Positions 54,331-63,379 of a DNA stretch of 64,000 nt are shown here, one piece after another. The stretch is from JACCTU01 sp963788055 (lineage in GTDB: Bacteria > Actinomycetota > Thermoleophilia > Gaiellales > Gaiellaceae): contig CAWBFA010000001.1 of the NCBI GenBank assembly GCA_963788055.1, positions 124,001 through 188,000 of the forward strand, written 5' to 3'. Numbering within the stretch: position 1 is the first letter of the stretch; the number at the start of each line of letters is the position of its first letter. The translations under genes were made by a program, and so were the position numbers. The notes below the pieces were generated by a model. The model was not told the DNA's origin and did no database searches. It saw nothing but the letters and a program-made list of their open reading frames with translations.

Positions 54331-54804
54331 ATGAGCTCGTTCCTGTCGCGCGTGCTCCGCCCGACGCCGGAGGCGCAGCCCGCCCCGGCGGCACCGGCCC
54401 GCAGGCCCCTCCCGCCGGCGGGCCAGCTGCGGCGCGAACGGCGAACGTTGCTCCGCCTCCGCGAGGAGCGAATCCGAGACCTGGGCGGGATCGTGCTCGA
54501 GATGGTCCGCCGAGACGAGTTCCGGGAGGACCTCGTCTACGAGCAGGCGGCGGATTTGATCGGCCTCGAGGACCGCCTCCACGAGCTCGAGATGCTCCTG
54601 TCGGCCGCCACCAGCGTCCGCCGCTCGCCGCCGTCCGCACGGTGCGCATGCGGGGCGCCCGTCCTGTGGGGTCAGCACTTCTGCGCGAACTGCGGCCGCC
54701 CGGCCGGAGACGCGCTCGTCGCCTGCACGAGCTGCGGCCACGCGCTTCCGGCCGACGCCAAGTTCTGCGCGAGTTGCGGCGCGGTCGCGGCGCACGACGC
54801 GTGA
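54331..54804 (+). CDS. Double zinc-ribbon protein
   Basis: 157 residues. N-terminal Pro/Ala-rich and then a long charged helix (QLRRERRTLLRLREERIRDLGG, about residues 32-95), then two zinc ribbons: CACGAPVLWGQHFCANCG and CTSCGHALPADAKFCASCG. Eight Cys in CxC/CxxC pairs should bind two zinc ions. Such proteins often act in complexes; partner unknown. GTGA overlap with the next gene. Confidence 0.8.
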   Translation: MSSFLSRVLRPTPEAQPAPAAPARRPLPPAGQLRRERRTLLRLREERIRDLGGIVLEMVRRDEFREDLVYEQAADLIGLEDRLHELEMLLSAATSVRRSPPSARCACGAPVLWGQHFCANCGRPAGDALVACTSCGHALPADAKFCASCGAVAAHDA

Positions 54805-55460
54805 CGGCCGGCGGCGGAGGCGGCTCCTGCCCACGGTGCGGCGCGCACGTCGAGCCCGGACAGGAGTACTGCCTCGAGTGCGGCCTACGGCAGCCTGACA
54901 GCAGTCTCGCCGCCACCGTCGGCACGGCCTGGCAGCGGCGCGGACCGGGCCGGTTCTGGCCGATCCTCGCGGCCCTCCTCGTCGCCGCGGTGATGACGGG
55001 CGTCGCGATCCTGATCTCGAGCGGCAACGACGACGGCCCCGACGTGATCGCCGCGACCGGGCCGAGCTCTCTCTCGACGCCCTCGACCGAGCCCGCCCTC
55101 ACGGAGCCGGCGACGACCGCGCAGACGGAGACGGAGACCGAGACGAGGGCGGCGGCGACCGAGCCGCCCCCCGCCCCGCAGCTGATCGACTGGCCCCCGA
55201 GCCAGAACGGCTACACGATCGTCATCGCCTCCCTGCCCGCGAGTGGCGGCCGGGCGCAGGCGATCGAGAAGGCCAGGCAGGTGCTCGCCACCGGGCTGCC
55301 CGAGGTGGGCGTGATCGACGCCGGCGAGTTCTCGAGCCTCCACCCCGGCTACTACGTCGTCTTCAGCGGGATCTACCCCGATCAGCGAGGCGCCCTCAAC
55401 GGGATCGGGCGCGTCCAGCGCCTCTACTCGGCCGCCTACATTCGTCAGATCAGCCACTGA
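54801..55460 (+). CDS. Zinc-ribbon, single-span membrane protein with SPOR-like C-terminal domain
   Basis: 219 residues: N-terminal zinc ribbon (CPRCGAHVEPGQEYCLECG), one span (FWPILAALLVAAVMTGVAIL), a Thr/Glu/Pro-rich linker, and a C-terminal domain (GYTIVIASLPASGGRAQAIE ... FSSLHPGYYVVFSGIY) with the two-repeat alpha/beta look of SPOR domains. SPOR domains bind denuded glycan strands at division sites, so an envelope role is possible. Coupled to the zinc-ribbon gene before it. Confidence 0.75.
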   Translation: MTAGGGGGSCPRCGAHVEPGQEYCLECGLRQPDSSLAATVGTAWQRRGPGRFWPILAALLVAAVMTGVAILISSGNDDGPDVIAATGPSSLSTPSTEPALTEPATTAQTETETETRAAATEPPPAPQLIDWPPSQNGYTIVIASLPASGGRAQAIEKARQVLATGLPEVGVIDAGEFSSLHPGYYVVFSGIYPDQRGALNGIGRVQRLYSAAYIRQISH

Positions 55461-55492
55461 CGTTCTCTCACAAGGCAACGGGGCCCCCGACT

Positions 55493-55519
55493 TTGTAACA
55501 CGGCCCCGATCTGTATAGA
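55493..55519 (+). promoter_or_regulatory. Possible promoter before the 55601 gene
   Basis: TTGTAA (55493-55498) and TATAGA (55514-55519) with a 15-base spacer, which is short. TATAGACT repeats the box seen elsewhere but lies about 80 bases before the start. Weak. Confidence 0.3.
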
Positions 55520-55600
55520 CTCGGTTTCAAGGGGTCTCGCCCGGAGATTTAACCCGCGGTTAACAGCCATTTGACGACGCTCTTGCGAGGAAACGACAGC

Positions 55601-56056
55601 ATGATCGACGAGCAGACACTCCAGCTTCAGCACTGCATGTATCAGTACTCACGGGCGATTTATCGCTCGATCCGGGATTTGATCGACCCGTACGTGGACG
55701 GGGACACCCAGCTCGAGTTCCGCCGCGAGGTGCTCGACGCGTGCGAGCAGACGATGGAGCGGCTCGCTGCCGACCCGCTCTACTTCGCGAAGCCCGAGCG
55801 CGCGCTCTTCCAGGACATCCGCCGCTACTTCCCGATCACCGTGCAGGCCGAGGTCGCATGGGCGGTGCAAGAAGGCGTCAGCGCTGCCTGCGCGTTCATC
55901 GAGGATCAGATCGAGCAGGGAGCTCTCGACGGCGGGATCGCCCGCTGCCGCGCGACTACCCGCAAGGGCAAGCCGTGCCAGCGCACCCCGCTTCCCGAGC
56001 GCGACTACTGCCCCTCGCATCAACATTTGGAATCCCGCTCGAAGGTCGCAGCGTAA
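55601..56056 (+). CDS. Conserved small protein with C-terminal Cys/His zinc motif
   Basis: 151 residues. Mostly helical N-terminal part (QYSRAIYRSIRDLIDPYVDG, ACEQTMERLAADPL) and a C-terminal motif CRATTRKGKPCQRTPLPER followed by DYCPSHQ, i.e. C-x9-C-x9-C-x2-H, which resembles the zinc motif of DUF5763-type proteins. ATG 55601 preferred; a TTG ten codons upstream is possible. No known function. Located just before pafBC. Confidence 0.7.
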   Translation: MIDEQTLQLQHCMYQYSRAIYRSIRDLIDPYVDGDTQLEFRREVLDACEQTMERLAADPLYFAKPERALFQDIRRYFPITVQAEVAWAVQEGVSAACAFIEDQIEQGALDGGIARCRATTRKGKPCQRTPLPERDYCPSHQHLESRSKVAA

Positions 56057-56064
56057 AGACGCGC

Positions 56065-56070
56065 TAGAGT
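56065..56070 (+). promoter_or_regulatory. TAGAGT box before pafBC
   Basis: TAGAGT, then 9 bases, then the proposed CTG start at 56080. Identical to the -10 of mraZ and to the box before the cNMP-binding gene. It also provides the in-frame stop (TAG) that limits the pafBC frame. Confidence 0.4.
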
Positions 56071-56079
56071 CGCTGCGCC

Positions 56080-58095
56080 CTGTCGCACGACACTGACAAG
56101 TTAATCCGCCAGCTTTCCCTCGTAGCCTTCCTGATGGCCGAGCGGCGGCCGTTGACCGCGCGCGACGTGAAGCAGAACGTCGAGGGCTACCAGGAGATGT
56201 CGGACGAGGCGTTCGCGCGGCGGTTCTACTCCGACCGCGCCGAGCTTCTCGCCCTCGGCGTGCCGCTCCAGTCGCAGCGCGACGAGTACACGGGCGAAGA
56301 GCTCTACACGCTCACGTCCGAGCAGTACTTCCTGCCCCCGCTCGAGCTCTCCAACGACGAGCTCGCTGCGCTCCAGACCTCGCTCTACATGCTCGAGGGG
56401 AAGTTCGCGTACGCAGAGCCGCTCCGTCTCGCGCTCCAGAACCTCGCGCTCGGCCGCCCCGGGTTCGCGGCGACGCCGACGCAGACCGCGCTGCGCGTCG
56501 AGGTAGACGACCCCGACTACTCGGCCGACATGCCCGGCCGGCTTGGCAAGCTCGAGAGCGCGATCTCGAAGCAGCGGACCGCCAAGTTCAGCTACTGGTC
56601 GATCTCGAGCGACCGCGAGCAGGAGCGCACGGTCAATCCGTACGGGCTCTTCCGCGACCGCGAAGGCTGGTACGTCGTGGGCCAGGATCTGGGGCGCAAG
56701 GACATCCGCACGTTCAAGGTGTCGCGGATCCGCGGCGACATCCGCTTCGCGACGAGACGCGAGCGCGACTTCCGAACGCCCGTCGAGTTCGACATCGACG
56801 ACCACCGCGGTAGGCCGAACTGGCAGATCGGCGATGCGTCCGGCGAGGCGCGCATCGAGATGGCGCCCGACACGGCGTGGTGGGTGCGCCGCGAGTTCGG
56901 CGACCGCGGACGCTTCGAGGACGACGTGTTCGTGACGCCCTACGCGTCGCTGCCTCTGCTCGCGTCGTGGGTGCTGCGCCAGGACGGACGCGCCCGACCC
57001 GTCGAGCCGGACGACCTACGGCGCGTGATCGGGTCGGCACTTCGCAAGGTGCGCGAAATGCACGAGGGCACGCCGCCGGAGCCCGTCGCGCCGAAGGTCC
57101 GGCGCGCACGCGAAGGCGACGTCGACCGCCCGGCCGGCCCGGTCGTGCCCGAGCGCTTCGGCCTGCTCCAGGCACTGCTCGCGTACCTGCTCGCGCGCTG
57201 CGGGGATGAGCCGTCCGCCGAGATCCCTGCACGCGAGCTCGTCGAGAACTTCCACATCCCGGAAGACCAGCTGCAGGATCACCTCGCGCTCCTCTCGCTC
57301 GTCAACTTCGGCGGCGGGTGCTACGCCGTCTACGCGGAGCTGCAGGGCGACGTCGTTCGCGTCGACAAGGAGCTCTACGGCGACACGTTCAGGTCTGCGC
57401 CGCGCTTGACCCCGCTCGAGGCGCGCGCGATCACGCTGGCCCTCGAGTTCGTCGGACCGATGATCGCTGCGGAGTCGCACAACCCGCTCGAGAAGGTGCG
57501 GCGCAAGCTCGAGGAGACGTTCGGGCAGTTCGAGCTCTCGCAACACCCCGAGTCGCACGTCGGCACCGAAGAGGAGGACTTCGTCAAGACGCTCAGCGAG
57601 GCGATCCGCGAGCGGCGCCTCGTCGAGATCGAGTACCAGAAGGAGGGCGAAGAGACGTGGTCCAAGCGGGTCGTCGAGCCGTACGTCCTCGAGCGTGAGC
57701 TGCCGAACTGGCTCGTGCACGCGTGGGATCGCTCCCGCGACGCGGAACGCAGCTTCCGCCTCGACCGGATGCGCTCGGCAAAGATCACCAAGGAGCGTTT
57801 CGAGCCGCGGGAGGGCTTCGACCCGCACGAGTTTCGGGACGCGCGGCTCGCGCGGATCCTCTACTCGCCCGAGGTCGCCCGCTGGCAGGTCGAACGCGGT
57901 GCGGTGCTGCTCCGCGACGGGACCGCGCTCCGCGAAGTCCGCATCGGCAGCGAGGAGTGGTTGATCGGCGAGGTGCTCGGCCAGCGCGGCGAAGCCGTCG
58001 TCCTCGAGCCTGTCGAGCTACGGCCCGTGATCGCGCGCCGTGCCAAGGAGCTCGCACAGGAGCTCGGCGTGGCACGGATGCGTGTGACCGTCTAG
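56080..58095 (+). CDS. pafBC: PafB-PafC fusion, WYL-domain transcriptional regulator
   Basis: 671 residues from the proposed CTG start (653 from ATG 56134). Two tandem copies of a PafB/PafC-type unit: winged-helix HTH (DTDKLIRQLSLVAFLMAERR), WYL domain around 150-230 (FSYWSISSDREQERTVNPYG, VVGQDLGRKDIRTFKVSRI), then a second HTH (RFGLLQALLAYLLARCGDEP) and a second WYL domain (VEIEYQKEGEETWSKRVVEP, SFRLDRMRSAKITKERF). PafBC activates DNA-damage genes in mycobacteria; here the two are one chain. In-frame homology begins before the only ATG, so translation probably starts upstream. No pup or proteasome genes are in this window. Confidence 0.85.
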   Translation: MSHDTDKLIRQLSLVAFLMAERRPLTARDVKQNVEGYQEMSDEAFARRFYSDRAELLALGVPLQSQRDEYTGEELYTLTSEQYFLPPLELSNDELAALQTSLYMLEGKFAYAEPLRLALQNLALGRPGFAATPTQTALRVEVDDPDYSADMPGRLGKLESAISKQRTAKFSYWSISSDREQERTVNPYGLFRDREGWYVVGQDLGRKDIRTFKVSRIRGDIRFATRRERDFRTPVEFDIDDHRGRPNWQIGDASGEARIEMAPDTAWWVRREFGDRGRFEDDVFVTPYASLPLLASWVLRQDGRARPVEPDDLRRVIGSALRKVREMHEGTPPEPVAPKVRRAREGDVDRPAGPVVPERFGLLQALLAYLLARCGDEPSAEIPARELVENFHIPEDQLQDHLALLSLVNFGGGCYAVYAELQGDVVRVDKELYGDTFRSAPRLTPLEARAITLALEFVGPMIAAESHNPLEKVRRKLEETFGQFELSQHPESHVGTEEEDFVKTLSEAIRERRLVEIEYQKEGEETWSKRVVEPYVLERELPNWLVHAWDRSRDAERSFRLDRMRSAKITKERFEPREGFDPHEFRDARLARILYSPEVARWQVERGAVLLRDGTALREVRIGSEEWLIGEVLGQRGEAVVLEPVELRPVIARRAKELAQELGVARMRVTV

Positions 58096-59875
58096 CCGGA
58101 CGTCGGGAGCACGAGCGTGAAGGTCGCGCCCTCGGCCGGTGCCGAGCGCACGTCGAGCGTGCCGCCGTGCGCCTCCGCGATCGAACGCGCGATGAAGAGG
58201 CCGAGCCCCGTCCCCGGCAGTGCCCTGCCGGATCGCGCGCGCCCGAACTTCTCGAAGATGAGCGTCTGGTCCTCGGTCGCGATCCCCGGTCCGCGATCGC
58301 GCACCTTCACGACGACGTTCCCGTTCTGCGGAGCGGCGCTGACCTCGACCGGCTCGCCCGAAGGCGAATACTTGACGGCGTTCTCCACGAGGTTCGCGAG
58401 CACCTGACGCAGCCGTTCGCGGTCGCCGCGGATCGGCGGGACCGAATCGGCGAGCGACGTCGCGAGCGGCACCTCGTCCTGTCCGACCTCGGCAGCGGCC
58501 ACGACTTCTCGCACGAGCTCGGCGAGGTCGACGTCGGCGAACGTGTAGCTGAACGTCCCAGCCTCGATCCGCGACGTGTCGAGCACGTCGGCAATGAGCG
58601 TCGCGAGCCTGTTCGTCTCGTCGGCGATGAGCGCGAGGAACGAATCGCGCTGCTCGGGCTTCAGTTCGCGCCAGCGCTGCTGCAGCGTCCGAGCGGAACC
58701 GATCACCGTCGCCATCGGGCTGCGCAGCTCGTGCGAGACGAGCGAGACGAAGTCCGCGCGCAAGGCCGAGAGGCGGCGCAGTTCCTCGACGGTCGTGCGC
58801 TCGGCGTCGTAGGCCCGAATGTTCTCGACGGCCGTCGCGACGAAACGTCCGAGCAGCGAGAGCAGTTCGACTTCCTCCTGCGTGAACGCCCGCGGCTTCG
58901 CTCGGACGACAGAGATCATCCCGATCGCGCGCGCGCCCGCGAGGAGCGGCGCCACGACGCGGCAATGCAGACCGAGCCGGACCAGCTCGCCCTCCTCGTA
59001 GAAGCGTGACTCCCGCCCATTTCCTCGCGGTAGATCGTCTCGCCTCGGAGCACTTCCTCCAGCAGCGAGCCCTCGATCGGCCGATGGCTGCCGGGCGGAA
59101 ACACCTCGGAGGACGCGACGCCCGAGGTCGCCATCACGTGCGCGACGCCGCCCTCCGCGAGGACGATCGCCGTCCGGTCGAACGGGACGAGCCCGCGGAG
59201 CTCGCGGATGAAGGCGCCGAAGGCCTCGTCCAGGTCGAGCGAGGACGCGAGCGCCCTCGCACAGCGGCCTGCAGCCTCGAGCAGGTCGACGCGGCGGCCG
59301 AGCCGATCCCGCAGCTGCTCGGCCTCGGCCGCCTGCGCCTTGGCCATCGCCGCCTCACGTCGCAGCCTGGCGACGAGCCAGCCCACGATCAGCCCGGTCA
59401 GCAGCAGGATCGCGAACGGGAAGCTGACGCGGTCCCAGTTGAACGAGGGCGGCCCGAACCGATCGGCCCGCCACCATTCGAGGAACGCGAGCATCGGGAG
59501 GAGGAACAGCGGCACGATGACGCCGCCGCGGAGCCCGAAGCGAAGGGCCGCCTCGACGACCGGGAAGATGAGCGCCCACCGGGTCGGGCTTCCGTACTCG
59601 TACGTGAAGAGAAGGGCGTAGCCGCCGATCACCGCCGTGTCGAAGCCGAGCGCGACCGCACCGAGGAACGGCGAAGCTCTCCTCCCCGGCCGGCTCGCGG
59701 CGAAGAGCAGCGCCGCGCCGACCGCGAACACCGCGGTCAGCGCCCAGGCGAGGCGTTCGTACCCCGACGGGAAGGACTCGGTGAAGATGCCGACCTCGAC
59801 GATCGCGAAGCCGACGGCGCCCAAGCGGACCCACGCGATCCAGCGCTCGACGTCGAGCAGCCGCCTGTCGTTCAC
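58092..59875 (-). CDS. Membrane-bound sensor histidine kinase with GAF domain (one frameshift)
   Basis: About 594 residues after adding one base near 59015. N-terminal multi-span region (about six spans, ending LLLTGLIVGWLVARLRREA), a GAF domain split by the break (FDRTAIVLAEGGVAHVMA ... GMISVVRAKPRAFTQEE), HisKA with SLVSHELRSPMATVIGSAR and HATPase_c with NLVENAV, DRGPGI and GTGLGLFI. The GTG start overlaps the queG stop. No response regulator is next to it. The signal sensed is unknown. Confidence 0.85.
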
Positions 59876-60864
59876 GACCGCTCCTCGATTCGATCGAGCG
59901 CCCAGAGCGCGTGCTCGCGCAGCAGCTCGTCGTCGGAGTCGGCGTAGGACGCGACCGCCGCGCGCTCGGGCGCTCCCCCGACGTTTCCCGCGGCGACGAG
60001 CGCGTTTCTGCGGAGGAAACGCGAGTCGTTGCGCGGGACGTAGAGCCGGTCGTAGCGCACGCGCAGGTCGGTGTCGTCCGCCTCGAGCCAGTCGACGAGC
60101 GAGATGAACGGCTCGCCGTGCTCCTCGTCCGCCCTCCGCCGCTCCACTCCTCGGTTCCATGGACAGACGTCCTGGCAGATGTCGCAGCCGTAGACCCGGT
60201 CTTCGAGCGGCTCCCGGAACTCCACGGGGATCGAGGCGCGGGACTGCGTCCAGTACGAGAGGCAGCGGGTCGAATCGAGCACGCCCGGCTCGTCCAGGGC
60301 GCCGGTCGGGCACGCGTCGATGCAGAGCCTGCACTCGCCGCAATCGGTGCCGAGCGGCGGAGTCGCCTCGAGCATTGCCTCCGTGACGACCGTGCCAAGC
60401 ACGACCCAGGAGCCGTGGCGTCGCGTGATCAGGAGCGTGTTCTTGCCGTAGAAGCCCACACCCGAGCGGAATGCGCCTTCTCGGTCGACGTGGTCGTTCT
60501 CGTCGACGAGCACGCGATACTCGCCTCCGAGCGCGCGGCCGAGTGCGTCGAGCTTCTCGCGGAGCTCGGCGTAGGCGTCTCGCCACGTGTAGCGCGGCAA
60601 CCGGCCTGTGCCGGCGGGCTGCTCGGGCCCTGGCGCGTAGTAGCAGAGCGCGGCGGAGACCACCGTGCGCGCTCCGGGGAGCAGCGTTTCCGGGTGGCAC
60701 GAGACCTCGGGCTTCGCCATCGTGAACTGCATGTCCGCGAACAGGCCTCGCTCGCGGCGCTCGCGGATGTGCTGTTCGGTCCCGGTATAGGCGACGACGG
60801 GCGCTGCCCCGACCGCATCGAGGCCGAGTTCGTCCGCGAGCCGACTAAGCTCAGCCCCCGTCAT
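59872..60864 (-). CDS. queG: Epoxyqueuosine reductase
   Basis: Cobalamin- and iron-sulfur-dependent enzyme that reduces epoxyqueuosine to queuosine in tRNA. 330 residues. Two [4Fe-4S] motifs, CGECRLCIDACPTGAL and CDICQDVCPWN, plus GVGFYGKNTLLIT and the C-terminal HEAT-like tail RNDSRFLRRNALVAAGNVG. ATG 60864 or 60873 can be the start. It lies far from queA/tgt (15 kb) but completes the pathway. Confidence 0.93.
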   Translation of the reverse strand: MTGAELSRLADELGLDAVGAAPVVAYTGTEQHIRERRERGLFADMQFTMAKPEVSCHPETLLPGARTVVSAALCYYAPGPEQPAGTGRLPRYTWRDAYAELREKLDALGRALGGEYRVLVDENDHVDREGAFRSGVGFYGKNTLLITRRHGSWVVLGTVVTEAMLEATPPLGTDCGECRLCIDACPTGALDEPGVLDSTRCLSYWTQSRASIPVEFREPLEDRVYGCDICQDVCPWNRGVERRRADEEHGEPFISLVDWLEADDTDLRVRYDRLYVPRNDSRFLRRNALVAAGNVGGAPERAAVASYADSDDELLREHALWALDRIEERS

Positions 60865-60879
60865 CGAACTCATTGTGCC

Positions 60880-61866
60880 CTGAAAGCCGTACGAATCCAC
60901 GAGGACGGAGGCCCCGACGTCCTCCGGTACGAGGATGCTCCCGACCCCGAGCCCGGGCCCGGCGAGGTGCTCATTCGCCTTCGCGCGAGCGCCCTGAACC
61001 ACCTCGACCTCTGGGTGCGAAAGGGCCTTCCTTCCGTGCCGAAGCCGCGGATCCTCGGCGCCGACGGCGCAGGGACCGTCGAGGCCCTGGGGGACGGCGT
61101 CGAAGGACTTGCGCTCGGACAGCGCGTGGTGATCAATCCCGGCCTCGAGCATGGTCGCTCGATCACCGTGGTCGGTGAGCACACCGACGGGACGAACGCG
61201 GAGCTGATCGCACTGCCCGCGACGAACGTCTACGCGCTCGACGACGCGCTCTCGTTCGAGGAGGCCGCCGCGTTTCCACTCGTCTACGAAACGGCGTACC
61301 GGATGCTGAGGACGCGTGCGGCGCTCGCCGAGAACGAGTGGGTGCTCGTCTGGGGCATCGGAGGCGGAGTCGCGACGGCGGCCCTGACGATCGCGAAGGC
61401 GCTCGGCGCGCGAGTGCTCGTCACCTCATCGAGCGACGAGAAGCTCGAGCGTGCGCGGGAGCTCGGCGCGGACGCGGTCGTCAATCATGCGACTGGCGAC
61501 GTCGCAGCGGCCGCGAAAGAGACGACCGGCGGCGCGGGCATCGACGTCGTCGTCGAGCATGTCGGCGAGGCGACGTGGAAGACCTCGCTCGCGGTCGCCG
61601 CTCCCGGCGGGCGAATCGCCGTCTGCGGAGCGACGAGCGGCCCGAACCCGCCGGCGCAGCTCCACCGGGTGTGGTGGAAGCAGCTGACGATCGTCGGCTC
61701 GACGATGGGCACGCGGGCCGACTTCGAAGCCGCCTACGAGCTCGTCCGCAGCGGCCGCGCGAAGCCGGTGATCGACCGCGTCTATCCGCTGGAGGCGATC
61801 CGCGAAGCGCACGAGCGCCTAGAGGCGGGCGAGCAGCTCGGCAAGATCGTCCTCGCGATCCCCTGA
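60880..61866 (+). CDS. Zinc-free medium-chain dehydrogenase/quinone oxidoreductase
   Basis: 328 residues from CTG 60880. Family pattern KAVRIHEDGGPDVLRYED, GEVLIRLRASALNHLDLWVR, HDG-less GADGAGTVEALG, and cofactor-binding VWGIGGGVATAALTIAKALG. No catalytic or structural zinc ligands are obvious, which fits quinone oxidoreductase-type MDRs. Residues homologous to the usual initiator Met align to CTG at 60880; no ATG, GTG or TTG lies in frame nearby. Divergent from queG. Confidence 0.85.
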   Translation: MKAVRIHEDGGPDVLRYEDAPDPEPGPGEVLIRLRASALNHLDLWVRKGLPSVPKPRILGADGAGTVEALGDGVEGLALGQRVVINPGLEHGRSITVVGEHTDGTNAELIALPATNVYALDDALSFEEAAAFPLVYETAYRMLRTRAALAENEWVLVWGIGGGVATAALTIAKALGARVLVTSSSDEKLERARELGADAVVNHATGDVAAAAKETTGGAGIDVVVEHVGEATWKTSLAVAAPGGRIAVCGATSGPNPPAQLHRVWWKQLTIVGSTMGTRADFEAAYELVRSGRAKPVIDRVYPLEAIREAHERLEAGEQLGKIVLAIP

Positions 61867-61921
61867 ACGGGCGCGTCACAGAGGCTCGCGGGGACGACTG
61901 AAAGACCTCTCGTGGTGTGTC

Positions 61922-63277
61922 TCACCTGACCCAGGGCGGAAGAGGGCCGCTTCTCAACATCGCGTTCGCATTGACATATTTGGCGATCGCTTCGCCGACA
62001 GCGTCGCTGACCGCAACCGTACTCGGGTAATGCATTCCGCCCCAGATCCGCGCGGTGTTCCCATCGGCGCGCGCTTGCGAGATGTCTGCGTACGTCTTGC
62101 TGACCTGCCCTGTCGTCAGCGTGATTGACTCGACGTCGGCAAAGTGACTCGAGAGGACGGTCGCGGCAGCGCCGTTCAGGGCCGGGTGGCCCGCAGGATA
62201 TTCAGGATGAGCGGGTGTCGCGACGAGCGGCAGCCAATTGGTGTCCGACGCTGTTTCCGCAATGCCGTCAGTGTCCGCCAACGTAATCGCGGTGAACGGC
62301 CGCCACGTCACTTCGGTCGAATCGGTGCCATAAAACCGCTTCGCGCTCCAGATGGTGAATGCCGTGTCCGCCATGGCGATGTTGAGAACTGCGAGAAGTC
62401 GATTGCTCTGGGACATCGAAAGCCGATTGGCGCGCGCAATCTGGTTTGCGGCCTGATTCCAATGGACGCTGGCGTTGCCCTCCCAGAAAGGCGCGAGCTC
62501 CGTCTGAGCTTCGGTACGCGTCGATCCCGTTCGGCGACCGAGCGCCTTTACTGCATTGAAGTCCTGCACGTATGTATCGCTCGCGAGAGGGCGCGGGGGT
62601 CCCGGCCGGAACTGCGAGGTGCTTTCGACGACGAACGGCGCAGCAAATGCCAACCCTTGCGCGCTCATCGCCGCGGAGGGTGGGATCGGGCGCCACTGGC
62701 CGACCGCTGTTCCCCCGATGAATGGCGGGTAGGTCGCGTTGAAACCATCTCCTGCGCGCCAGGCAAGTACGGCCCGCGCGACGTGTGTGCCCCACGCAAT
62801 GCCGCGCTCCCGTGACTGTCCGCCGTCTCCGCCCTCGTCGCTAAGCGCCGCGAGCGAAGCCTCATAACTCTCACTCAACTGTGGCTCTCGGGCGGGGAAC
62901 AGGGCAACCAGCGCCGTATACGCGGCAGCAGCGACGGCTGCTCGCCTCGAAGCTCCCCGAGGAGCGAGAGCCTCTCCATTGTCGGCGACGTCTTGGACGA
63001 AGACCGGCGTGTAACGGCGCTCGATTCCGTTGAAGGCATCGAAGATGGCCGTGTGAACGATCGCTCCGAGGCGCTGACTCGCCGAGTTCGCCGTATTCGT
63101 CGCAATGAGTGTCTCGATGAAGACCTGATTCCATTCCAGGACCTGGTTCGAGTCCGCTTCGAGTCCTTGCGAAACCCGAGCGCCTGGGCTCGGACTTCCG
63201 AGCGTGATCCCTGCGGCCGCCCCGGCGAGTACAGCGATCCCGGTTGCGGCGATGGCGAGTCTTTGCTGAAGCTTCAT
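61922..63277 (-). CDS. Vanadium-dependent haloperoxidase-like (PAP2 superfamily) secreted protein
   Basis: 451 residues with a signal peptide (AIAATGIAVLAGAAAGITLG). The C-terminal half carries the vanadate-pocket motifs of the superfamily: a Lys and RP pair (AKRFYGTDSTEVTWRPFTA), a PSGH-like PEYPAGHPALNGA and ARIWGGMHYPSTVAVSDAVG with Arg and His. Halogenation versus phosphatase activity cannot be told. The gene is visibly richer in A/T and in codons such as GAA, TTG and AAT than its neighbours, so it may be acquired. Divergent from a LuxR-type regulator. Confidence 0.8.
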   Translation of the reverse strand: MKLQQRLAIAATGIAVLAGAAAGITLGSPSPGARVSQGLEADSNQVLEWNQVFIETLIATNTANSASQRLGAIVHTAIFDAFNGIERRYTPVFVQDVADNGEALAPRGASRRAAVAAAAYTALVALFPAREPQLSESYEASLAALSDEGGDGGQSRERGIAWGTHVARAVLAWRAGDGFNATYPPFIGGTAVGQWRPIPPSAAMSAQGLAFAAPFVVESTSQFRPGPPRPLASDTYVQDFNAVKALGRRTGSTRTEAQTELAPFWEGNASVHWNQAANQIARANRLSMSQSNRLLAVLNIAMADTAFTIWSAKRFYGTDSTEVTWRPFTAITLADTDGIAETASDTNWLPLVATPAHPEYPAGHPALNGAAATVLSSHFADVESITLTTGQVSKTYADISQARADGNTARIWGGMHYPSTVAVSDAVGEAIAKYVNANAMLRSGPLPPWVR

Positions 63278-63359
63278 TGCCCCACCCTTCTGCTCGTCTG
63301 CTCATGTGCAATCGGCACAGGACGAGCGTGGCTGGCGCCGCCGGTTGCGTCGATCCGAC

Positions 63360-63370
63360 ATACGTCGTAT
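63360..63370. promoter_or_regulatory. 11-bp palindrome before the LuxR-type gene
   Basis: ATACGTCGTAT is a perfect inverted repeat (ATACG-T-CGTAT) ending 9 bases before GTG 63380 and about 90 bases from the divergent haloperoxidase start. It could be an operator or promoter element. Confidence 0.3.
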
Positions 63371-63379
63371 CTTGAGCTT

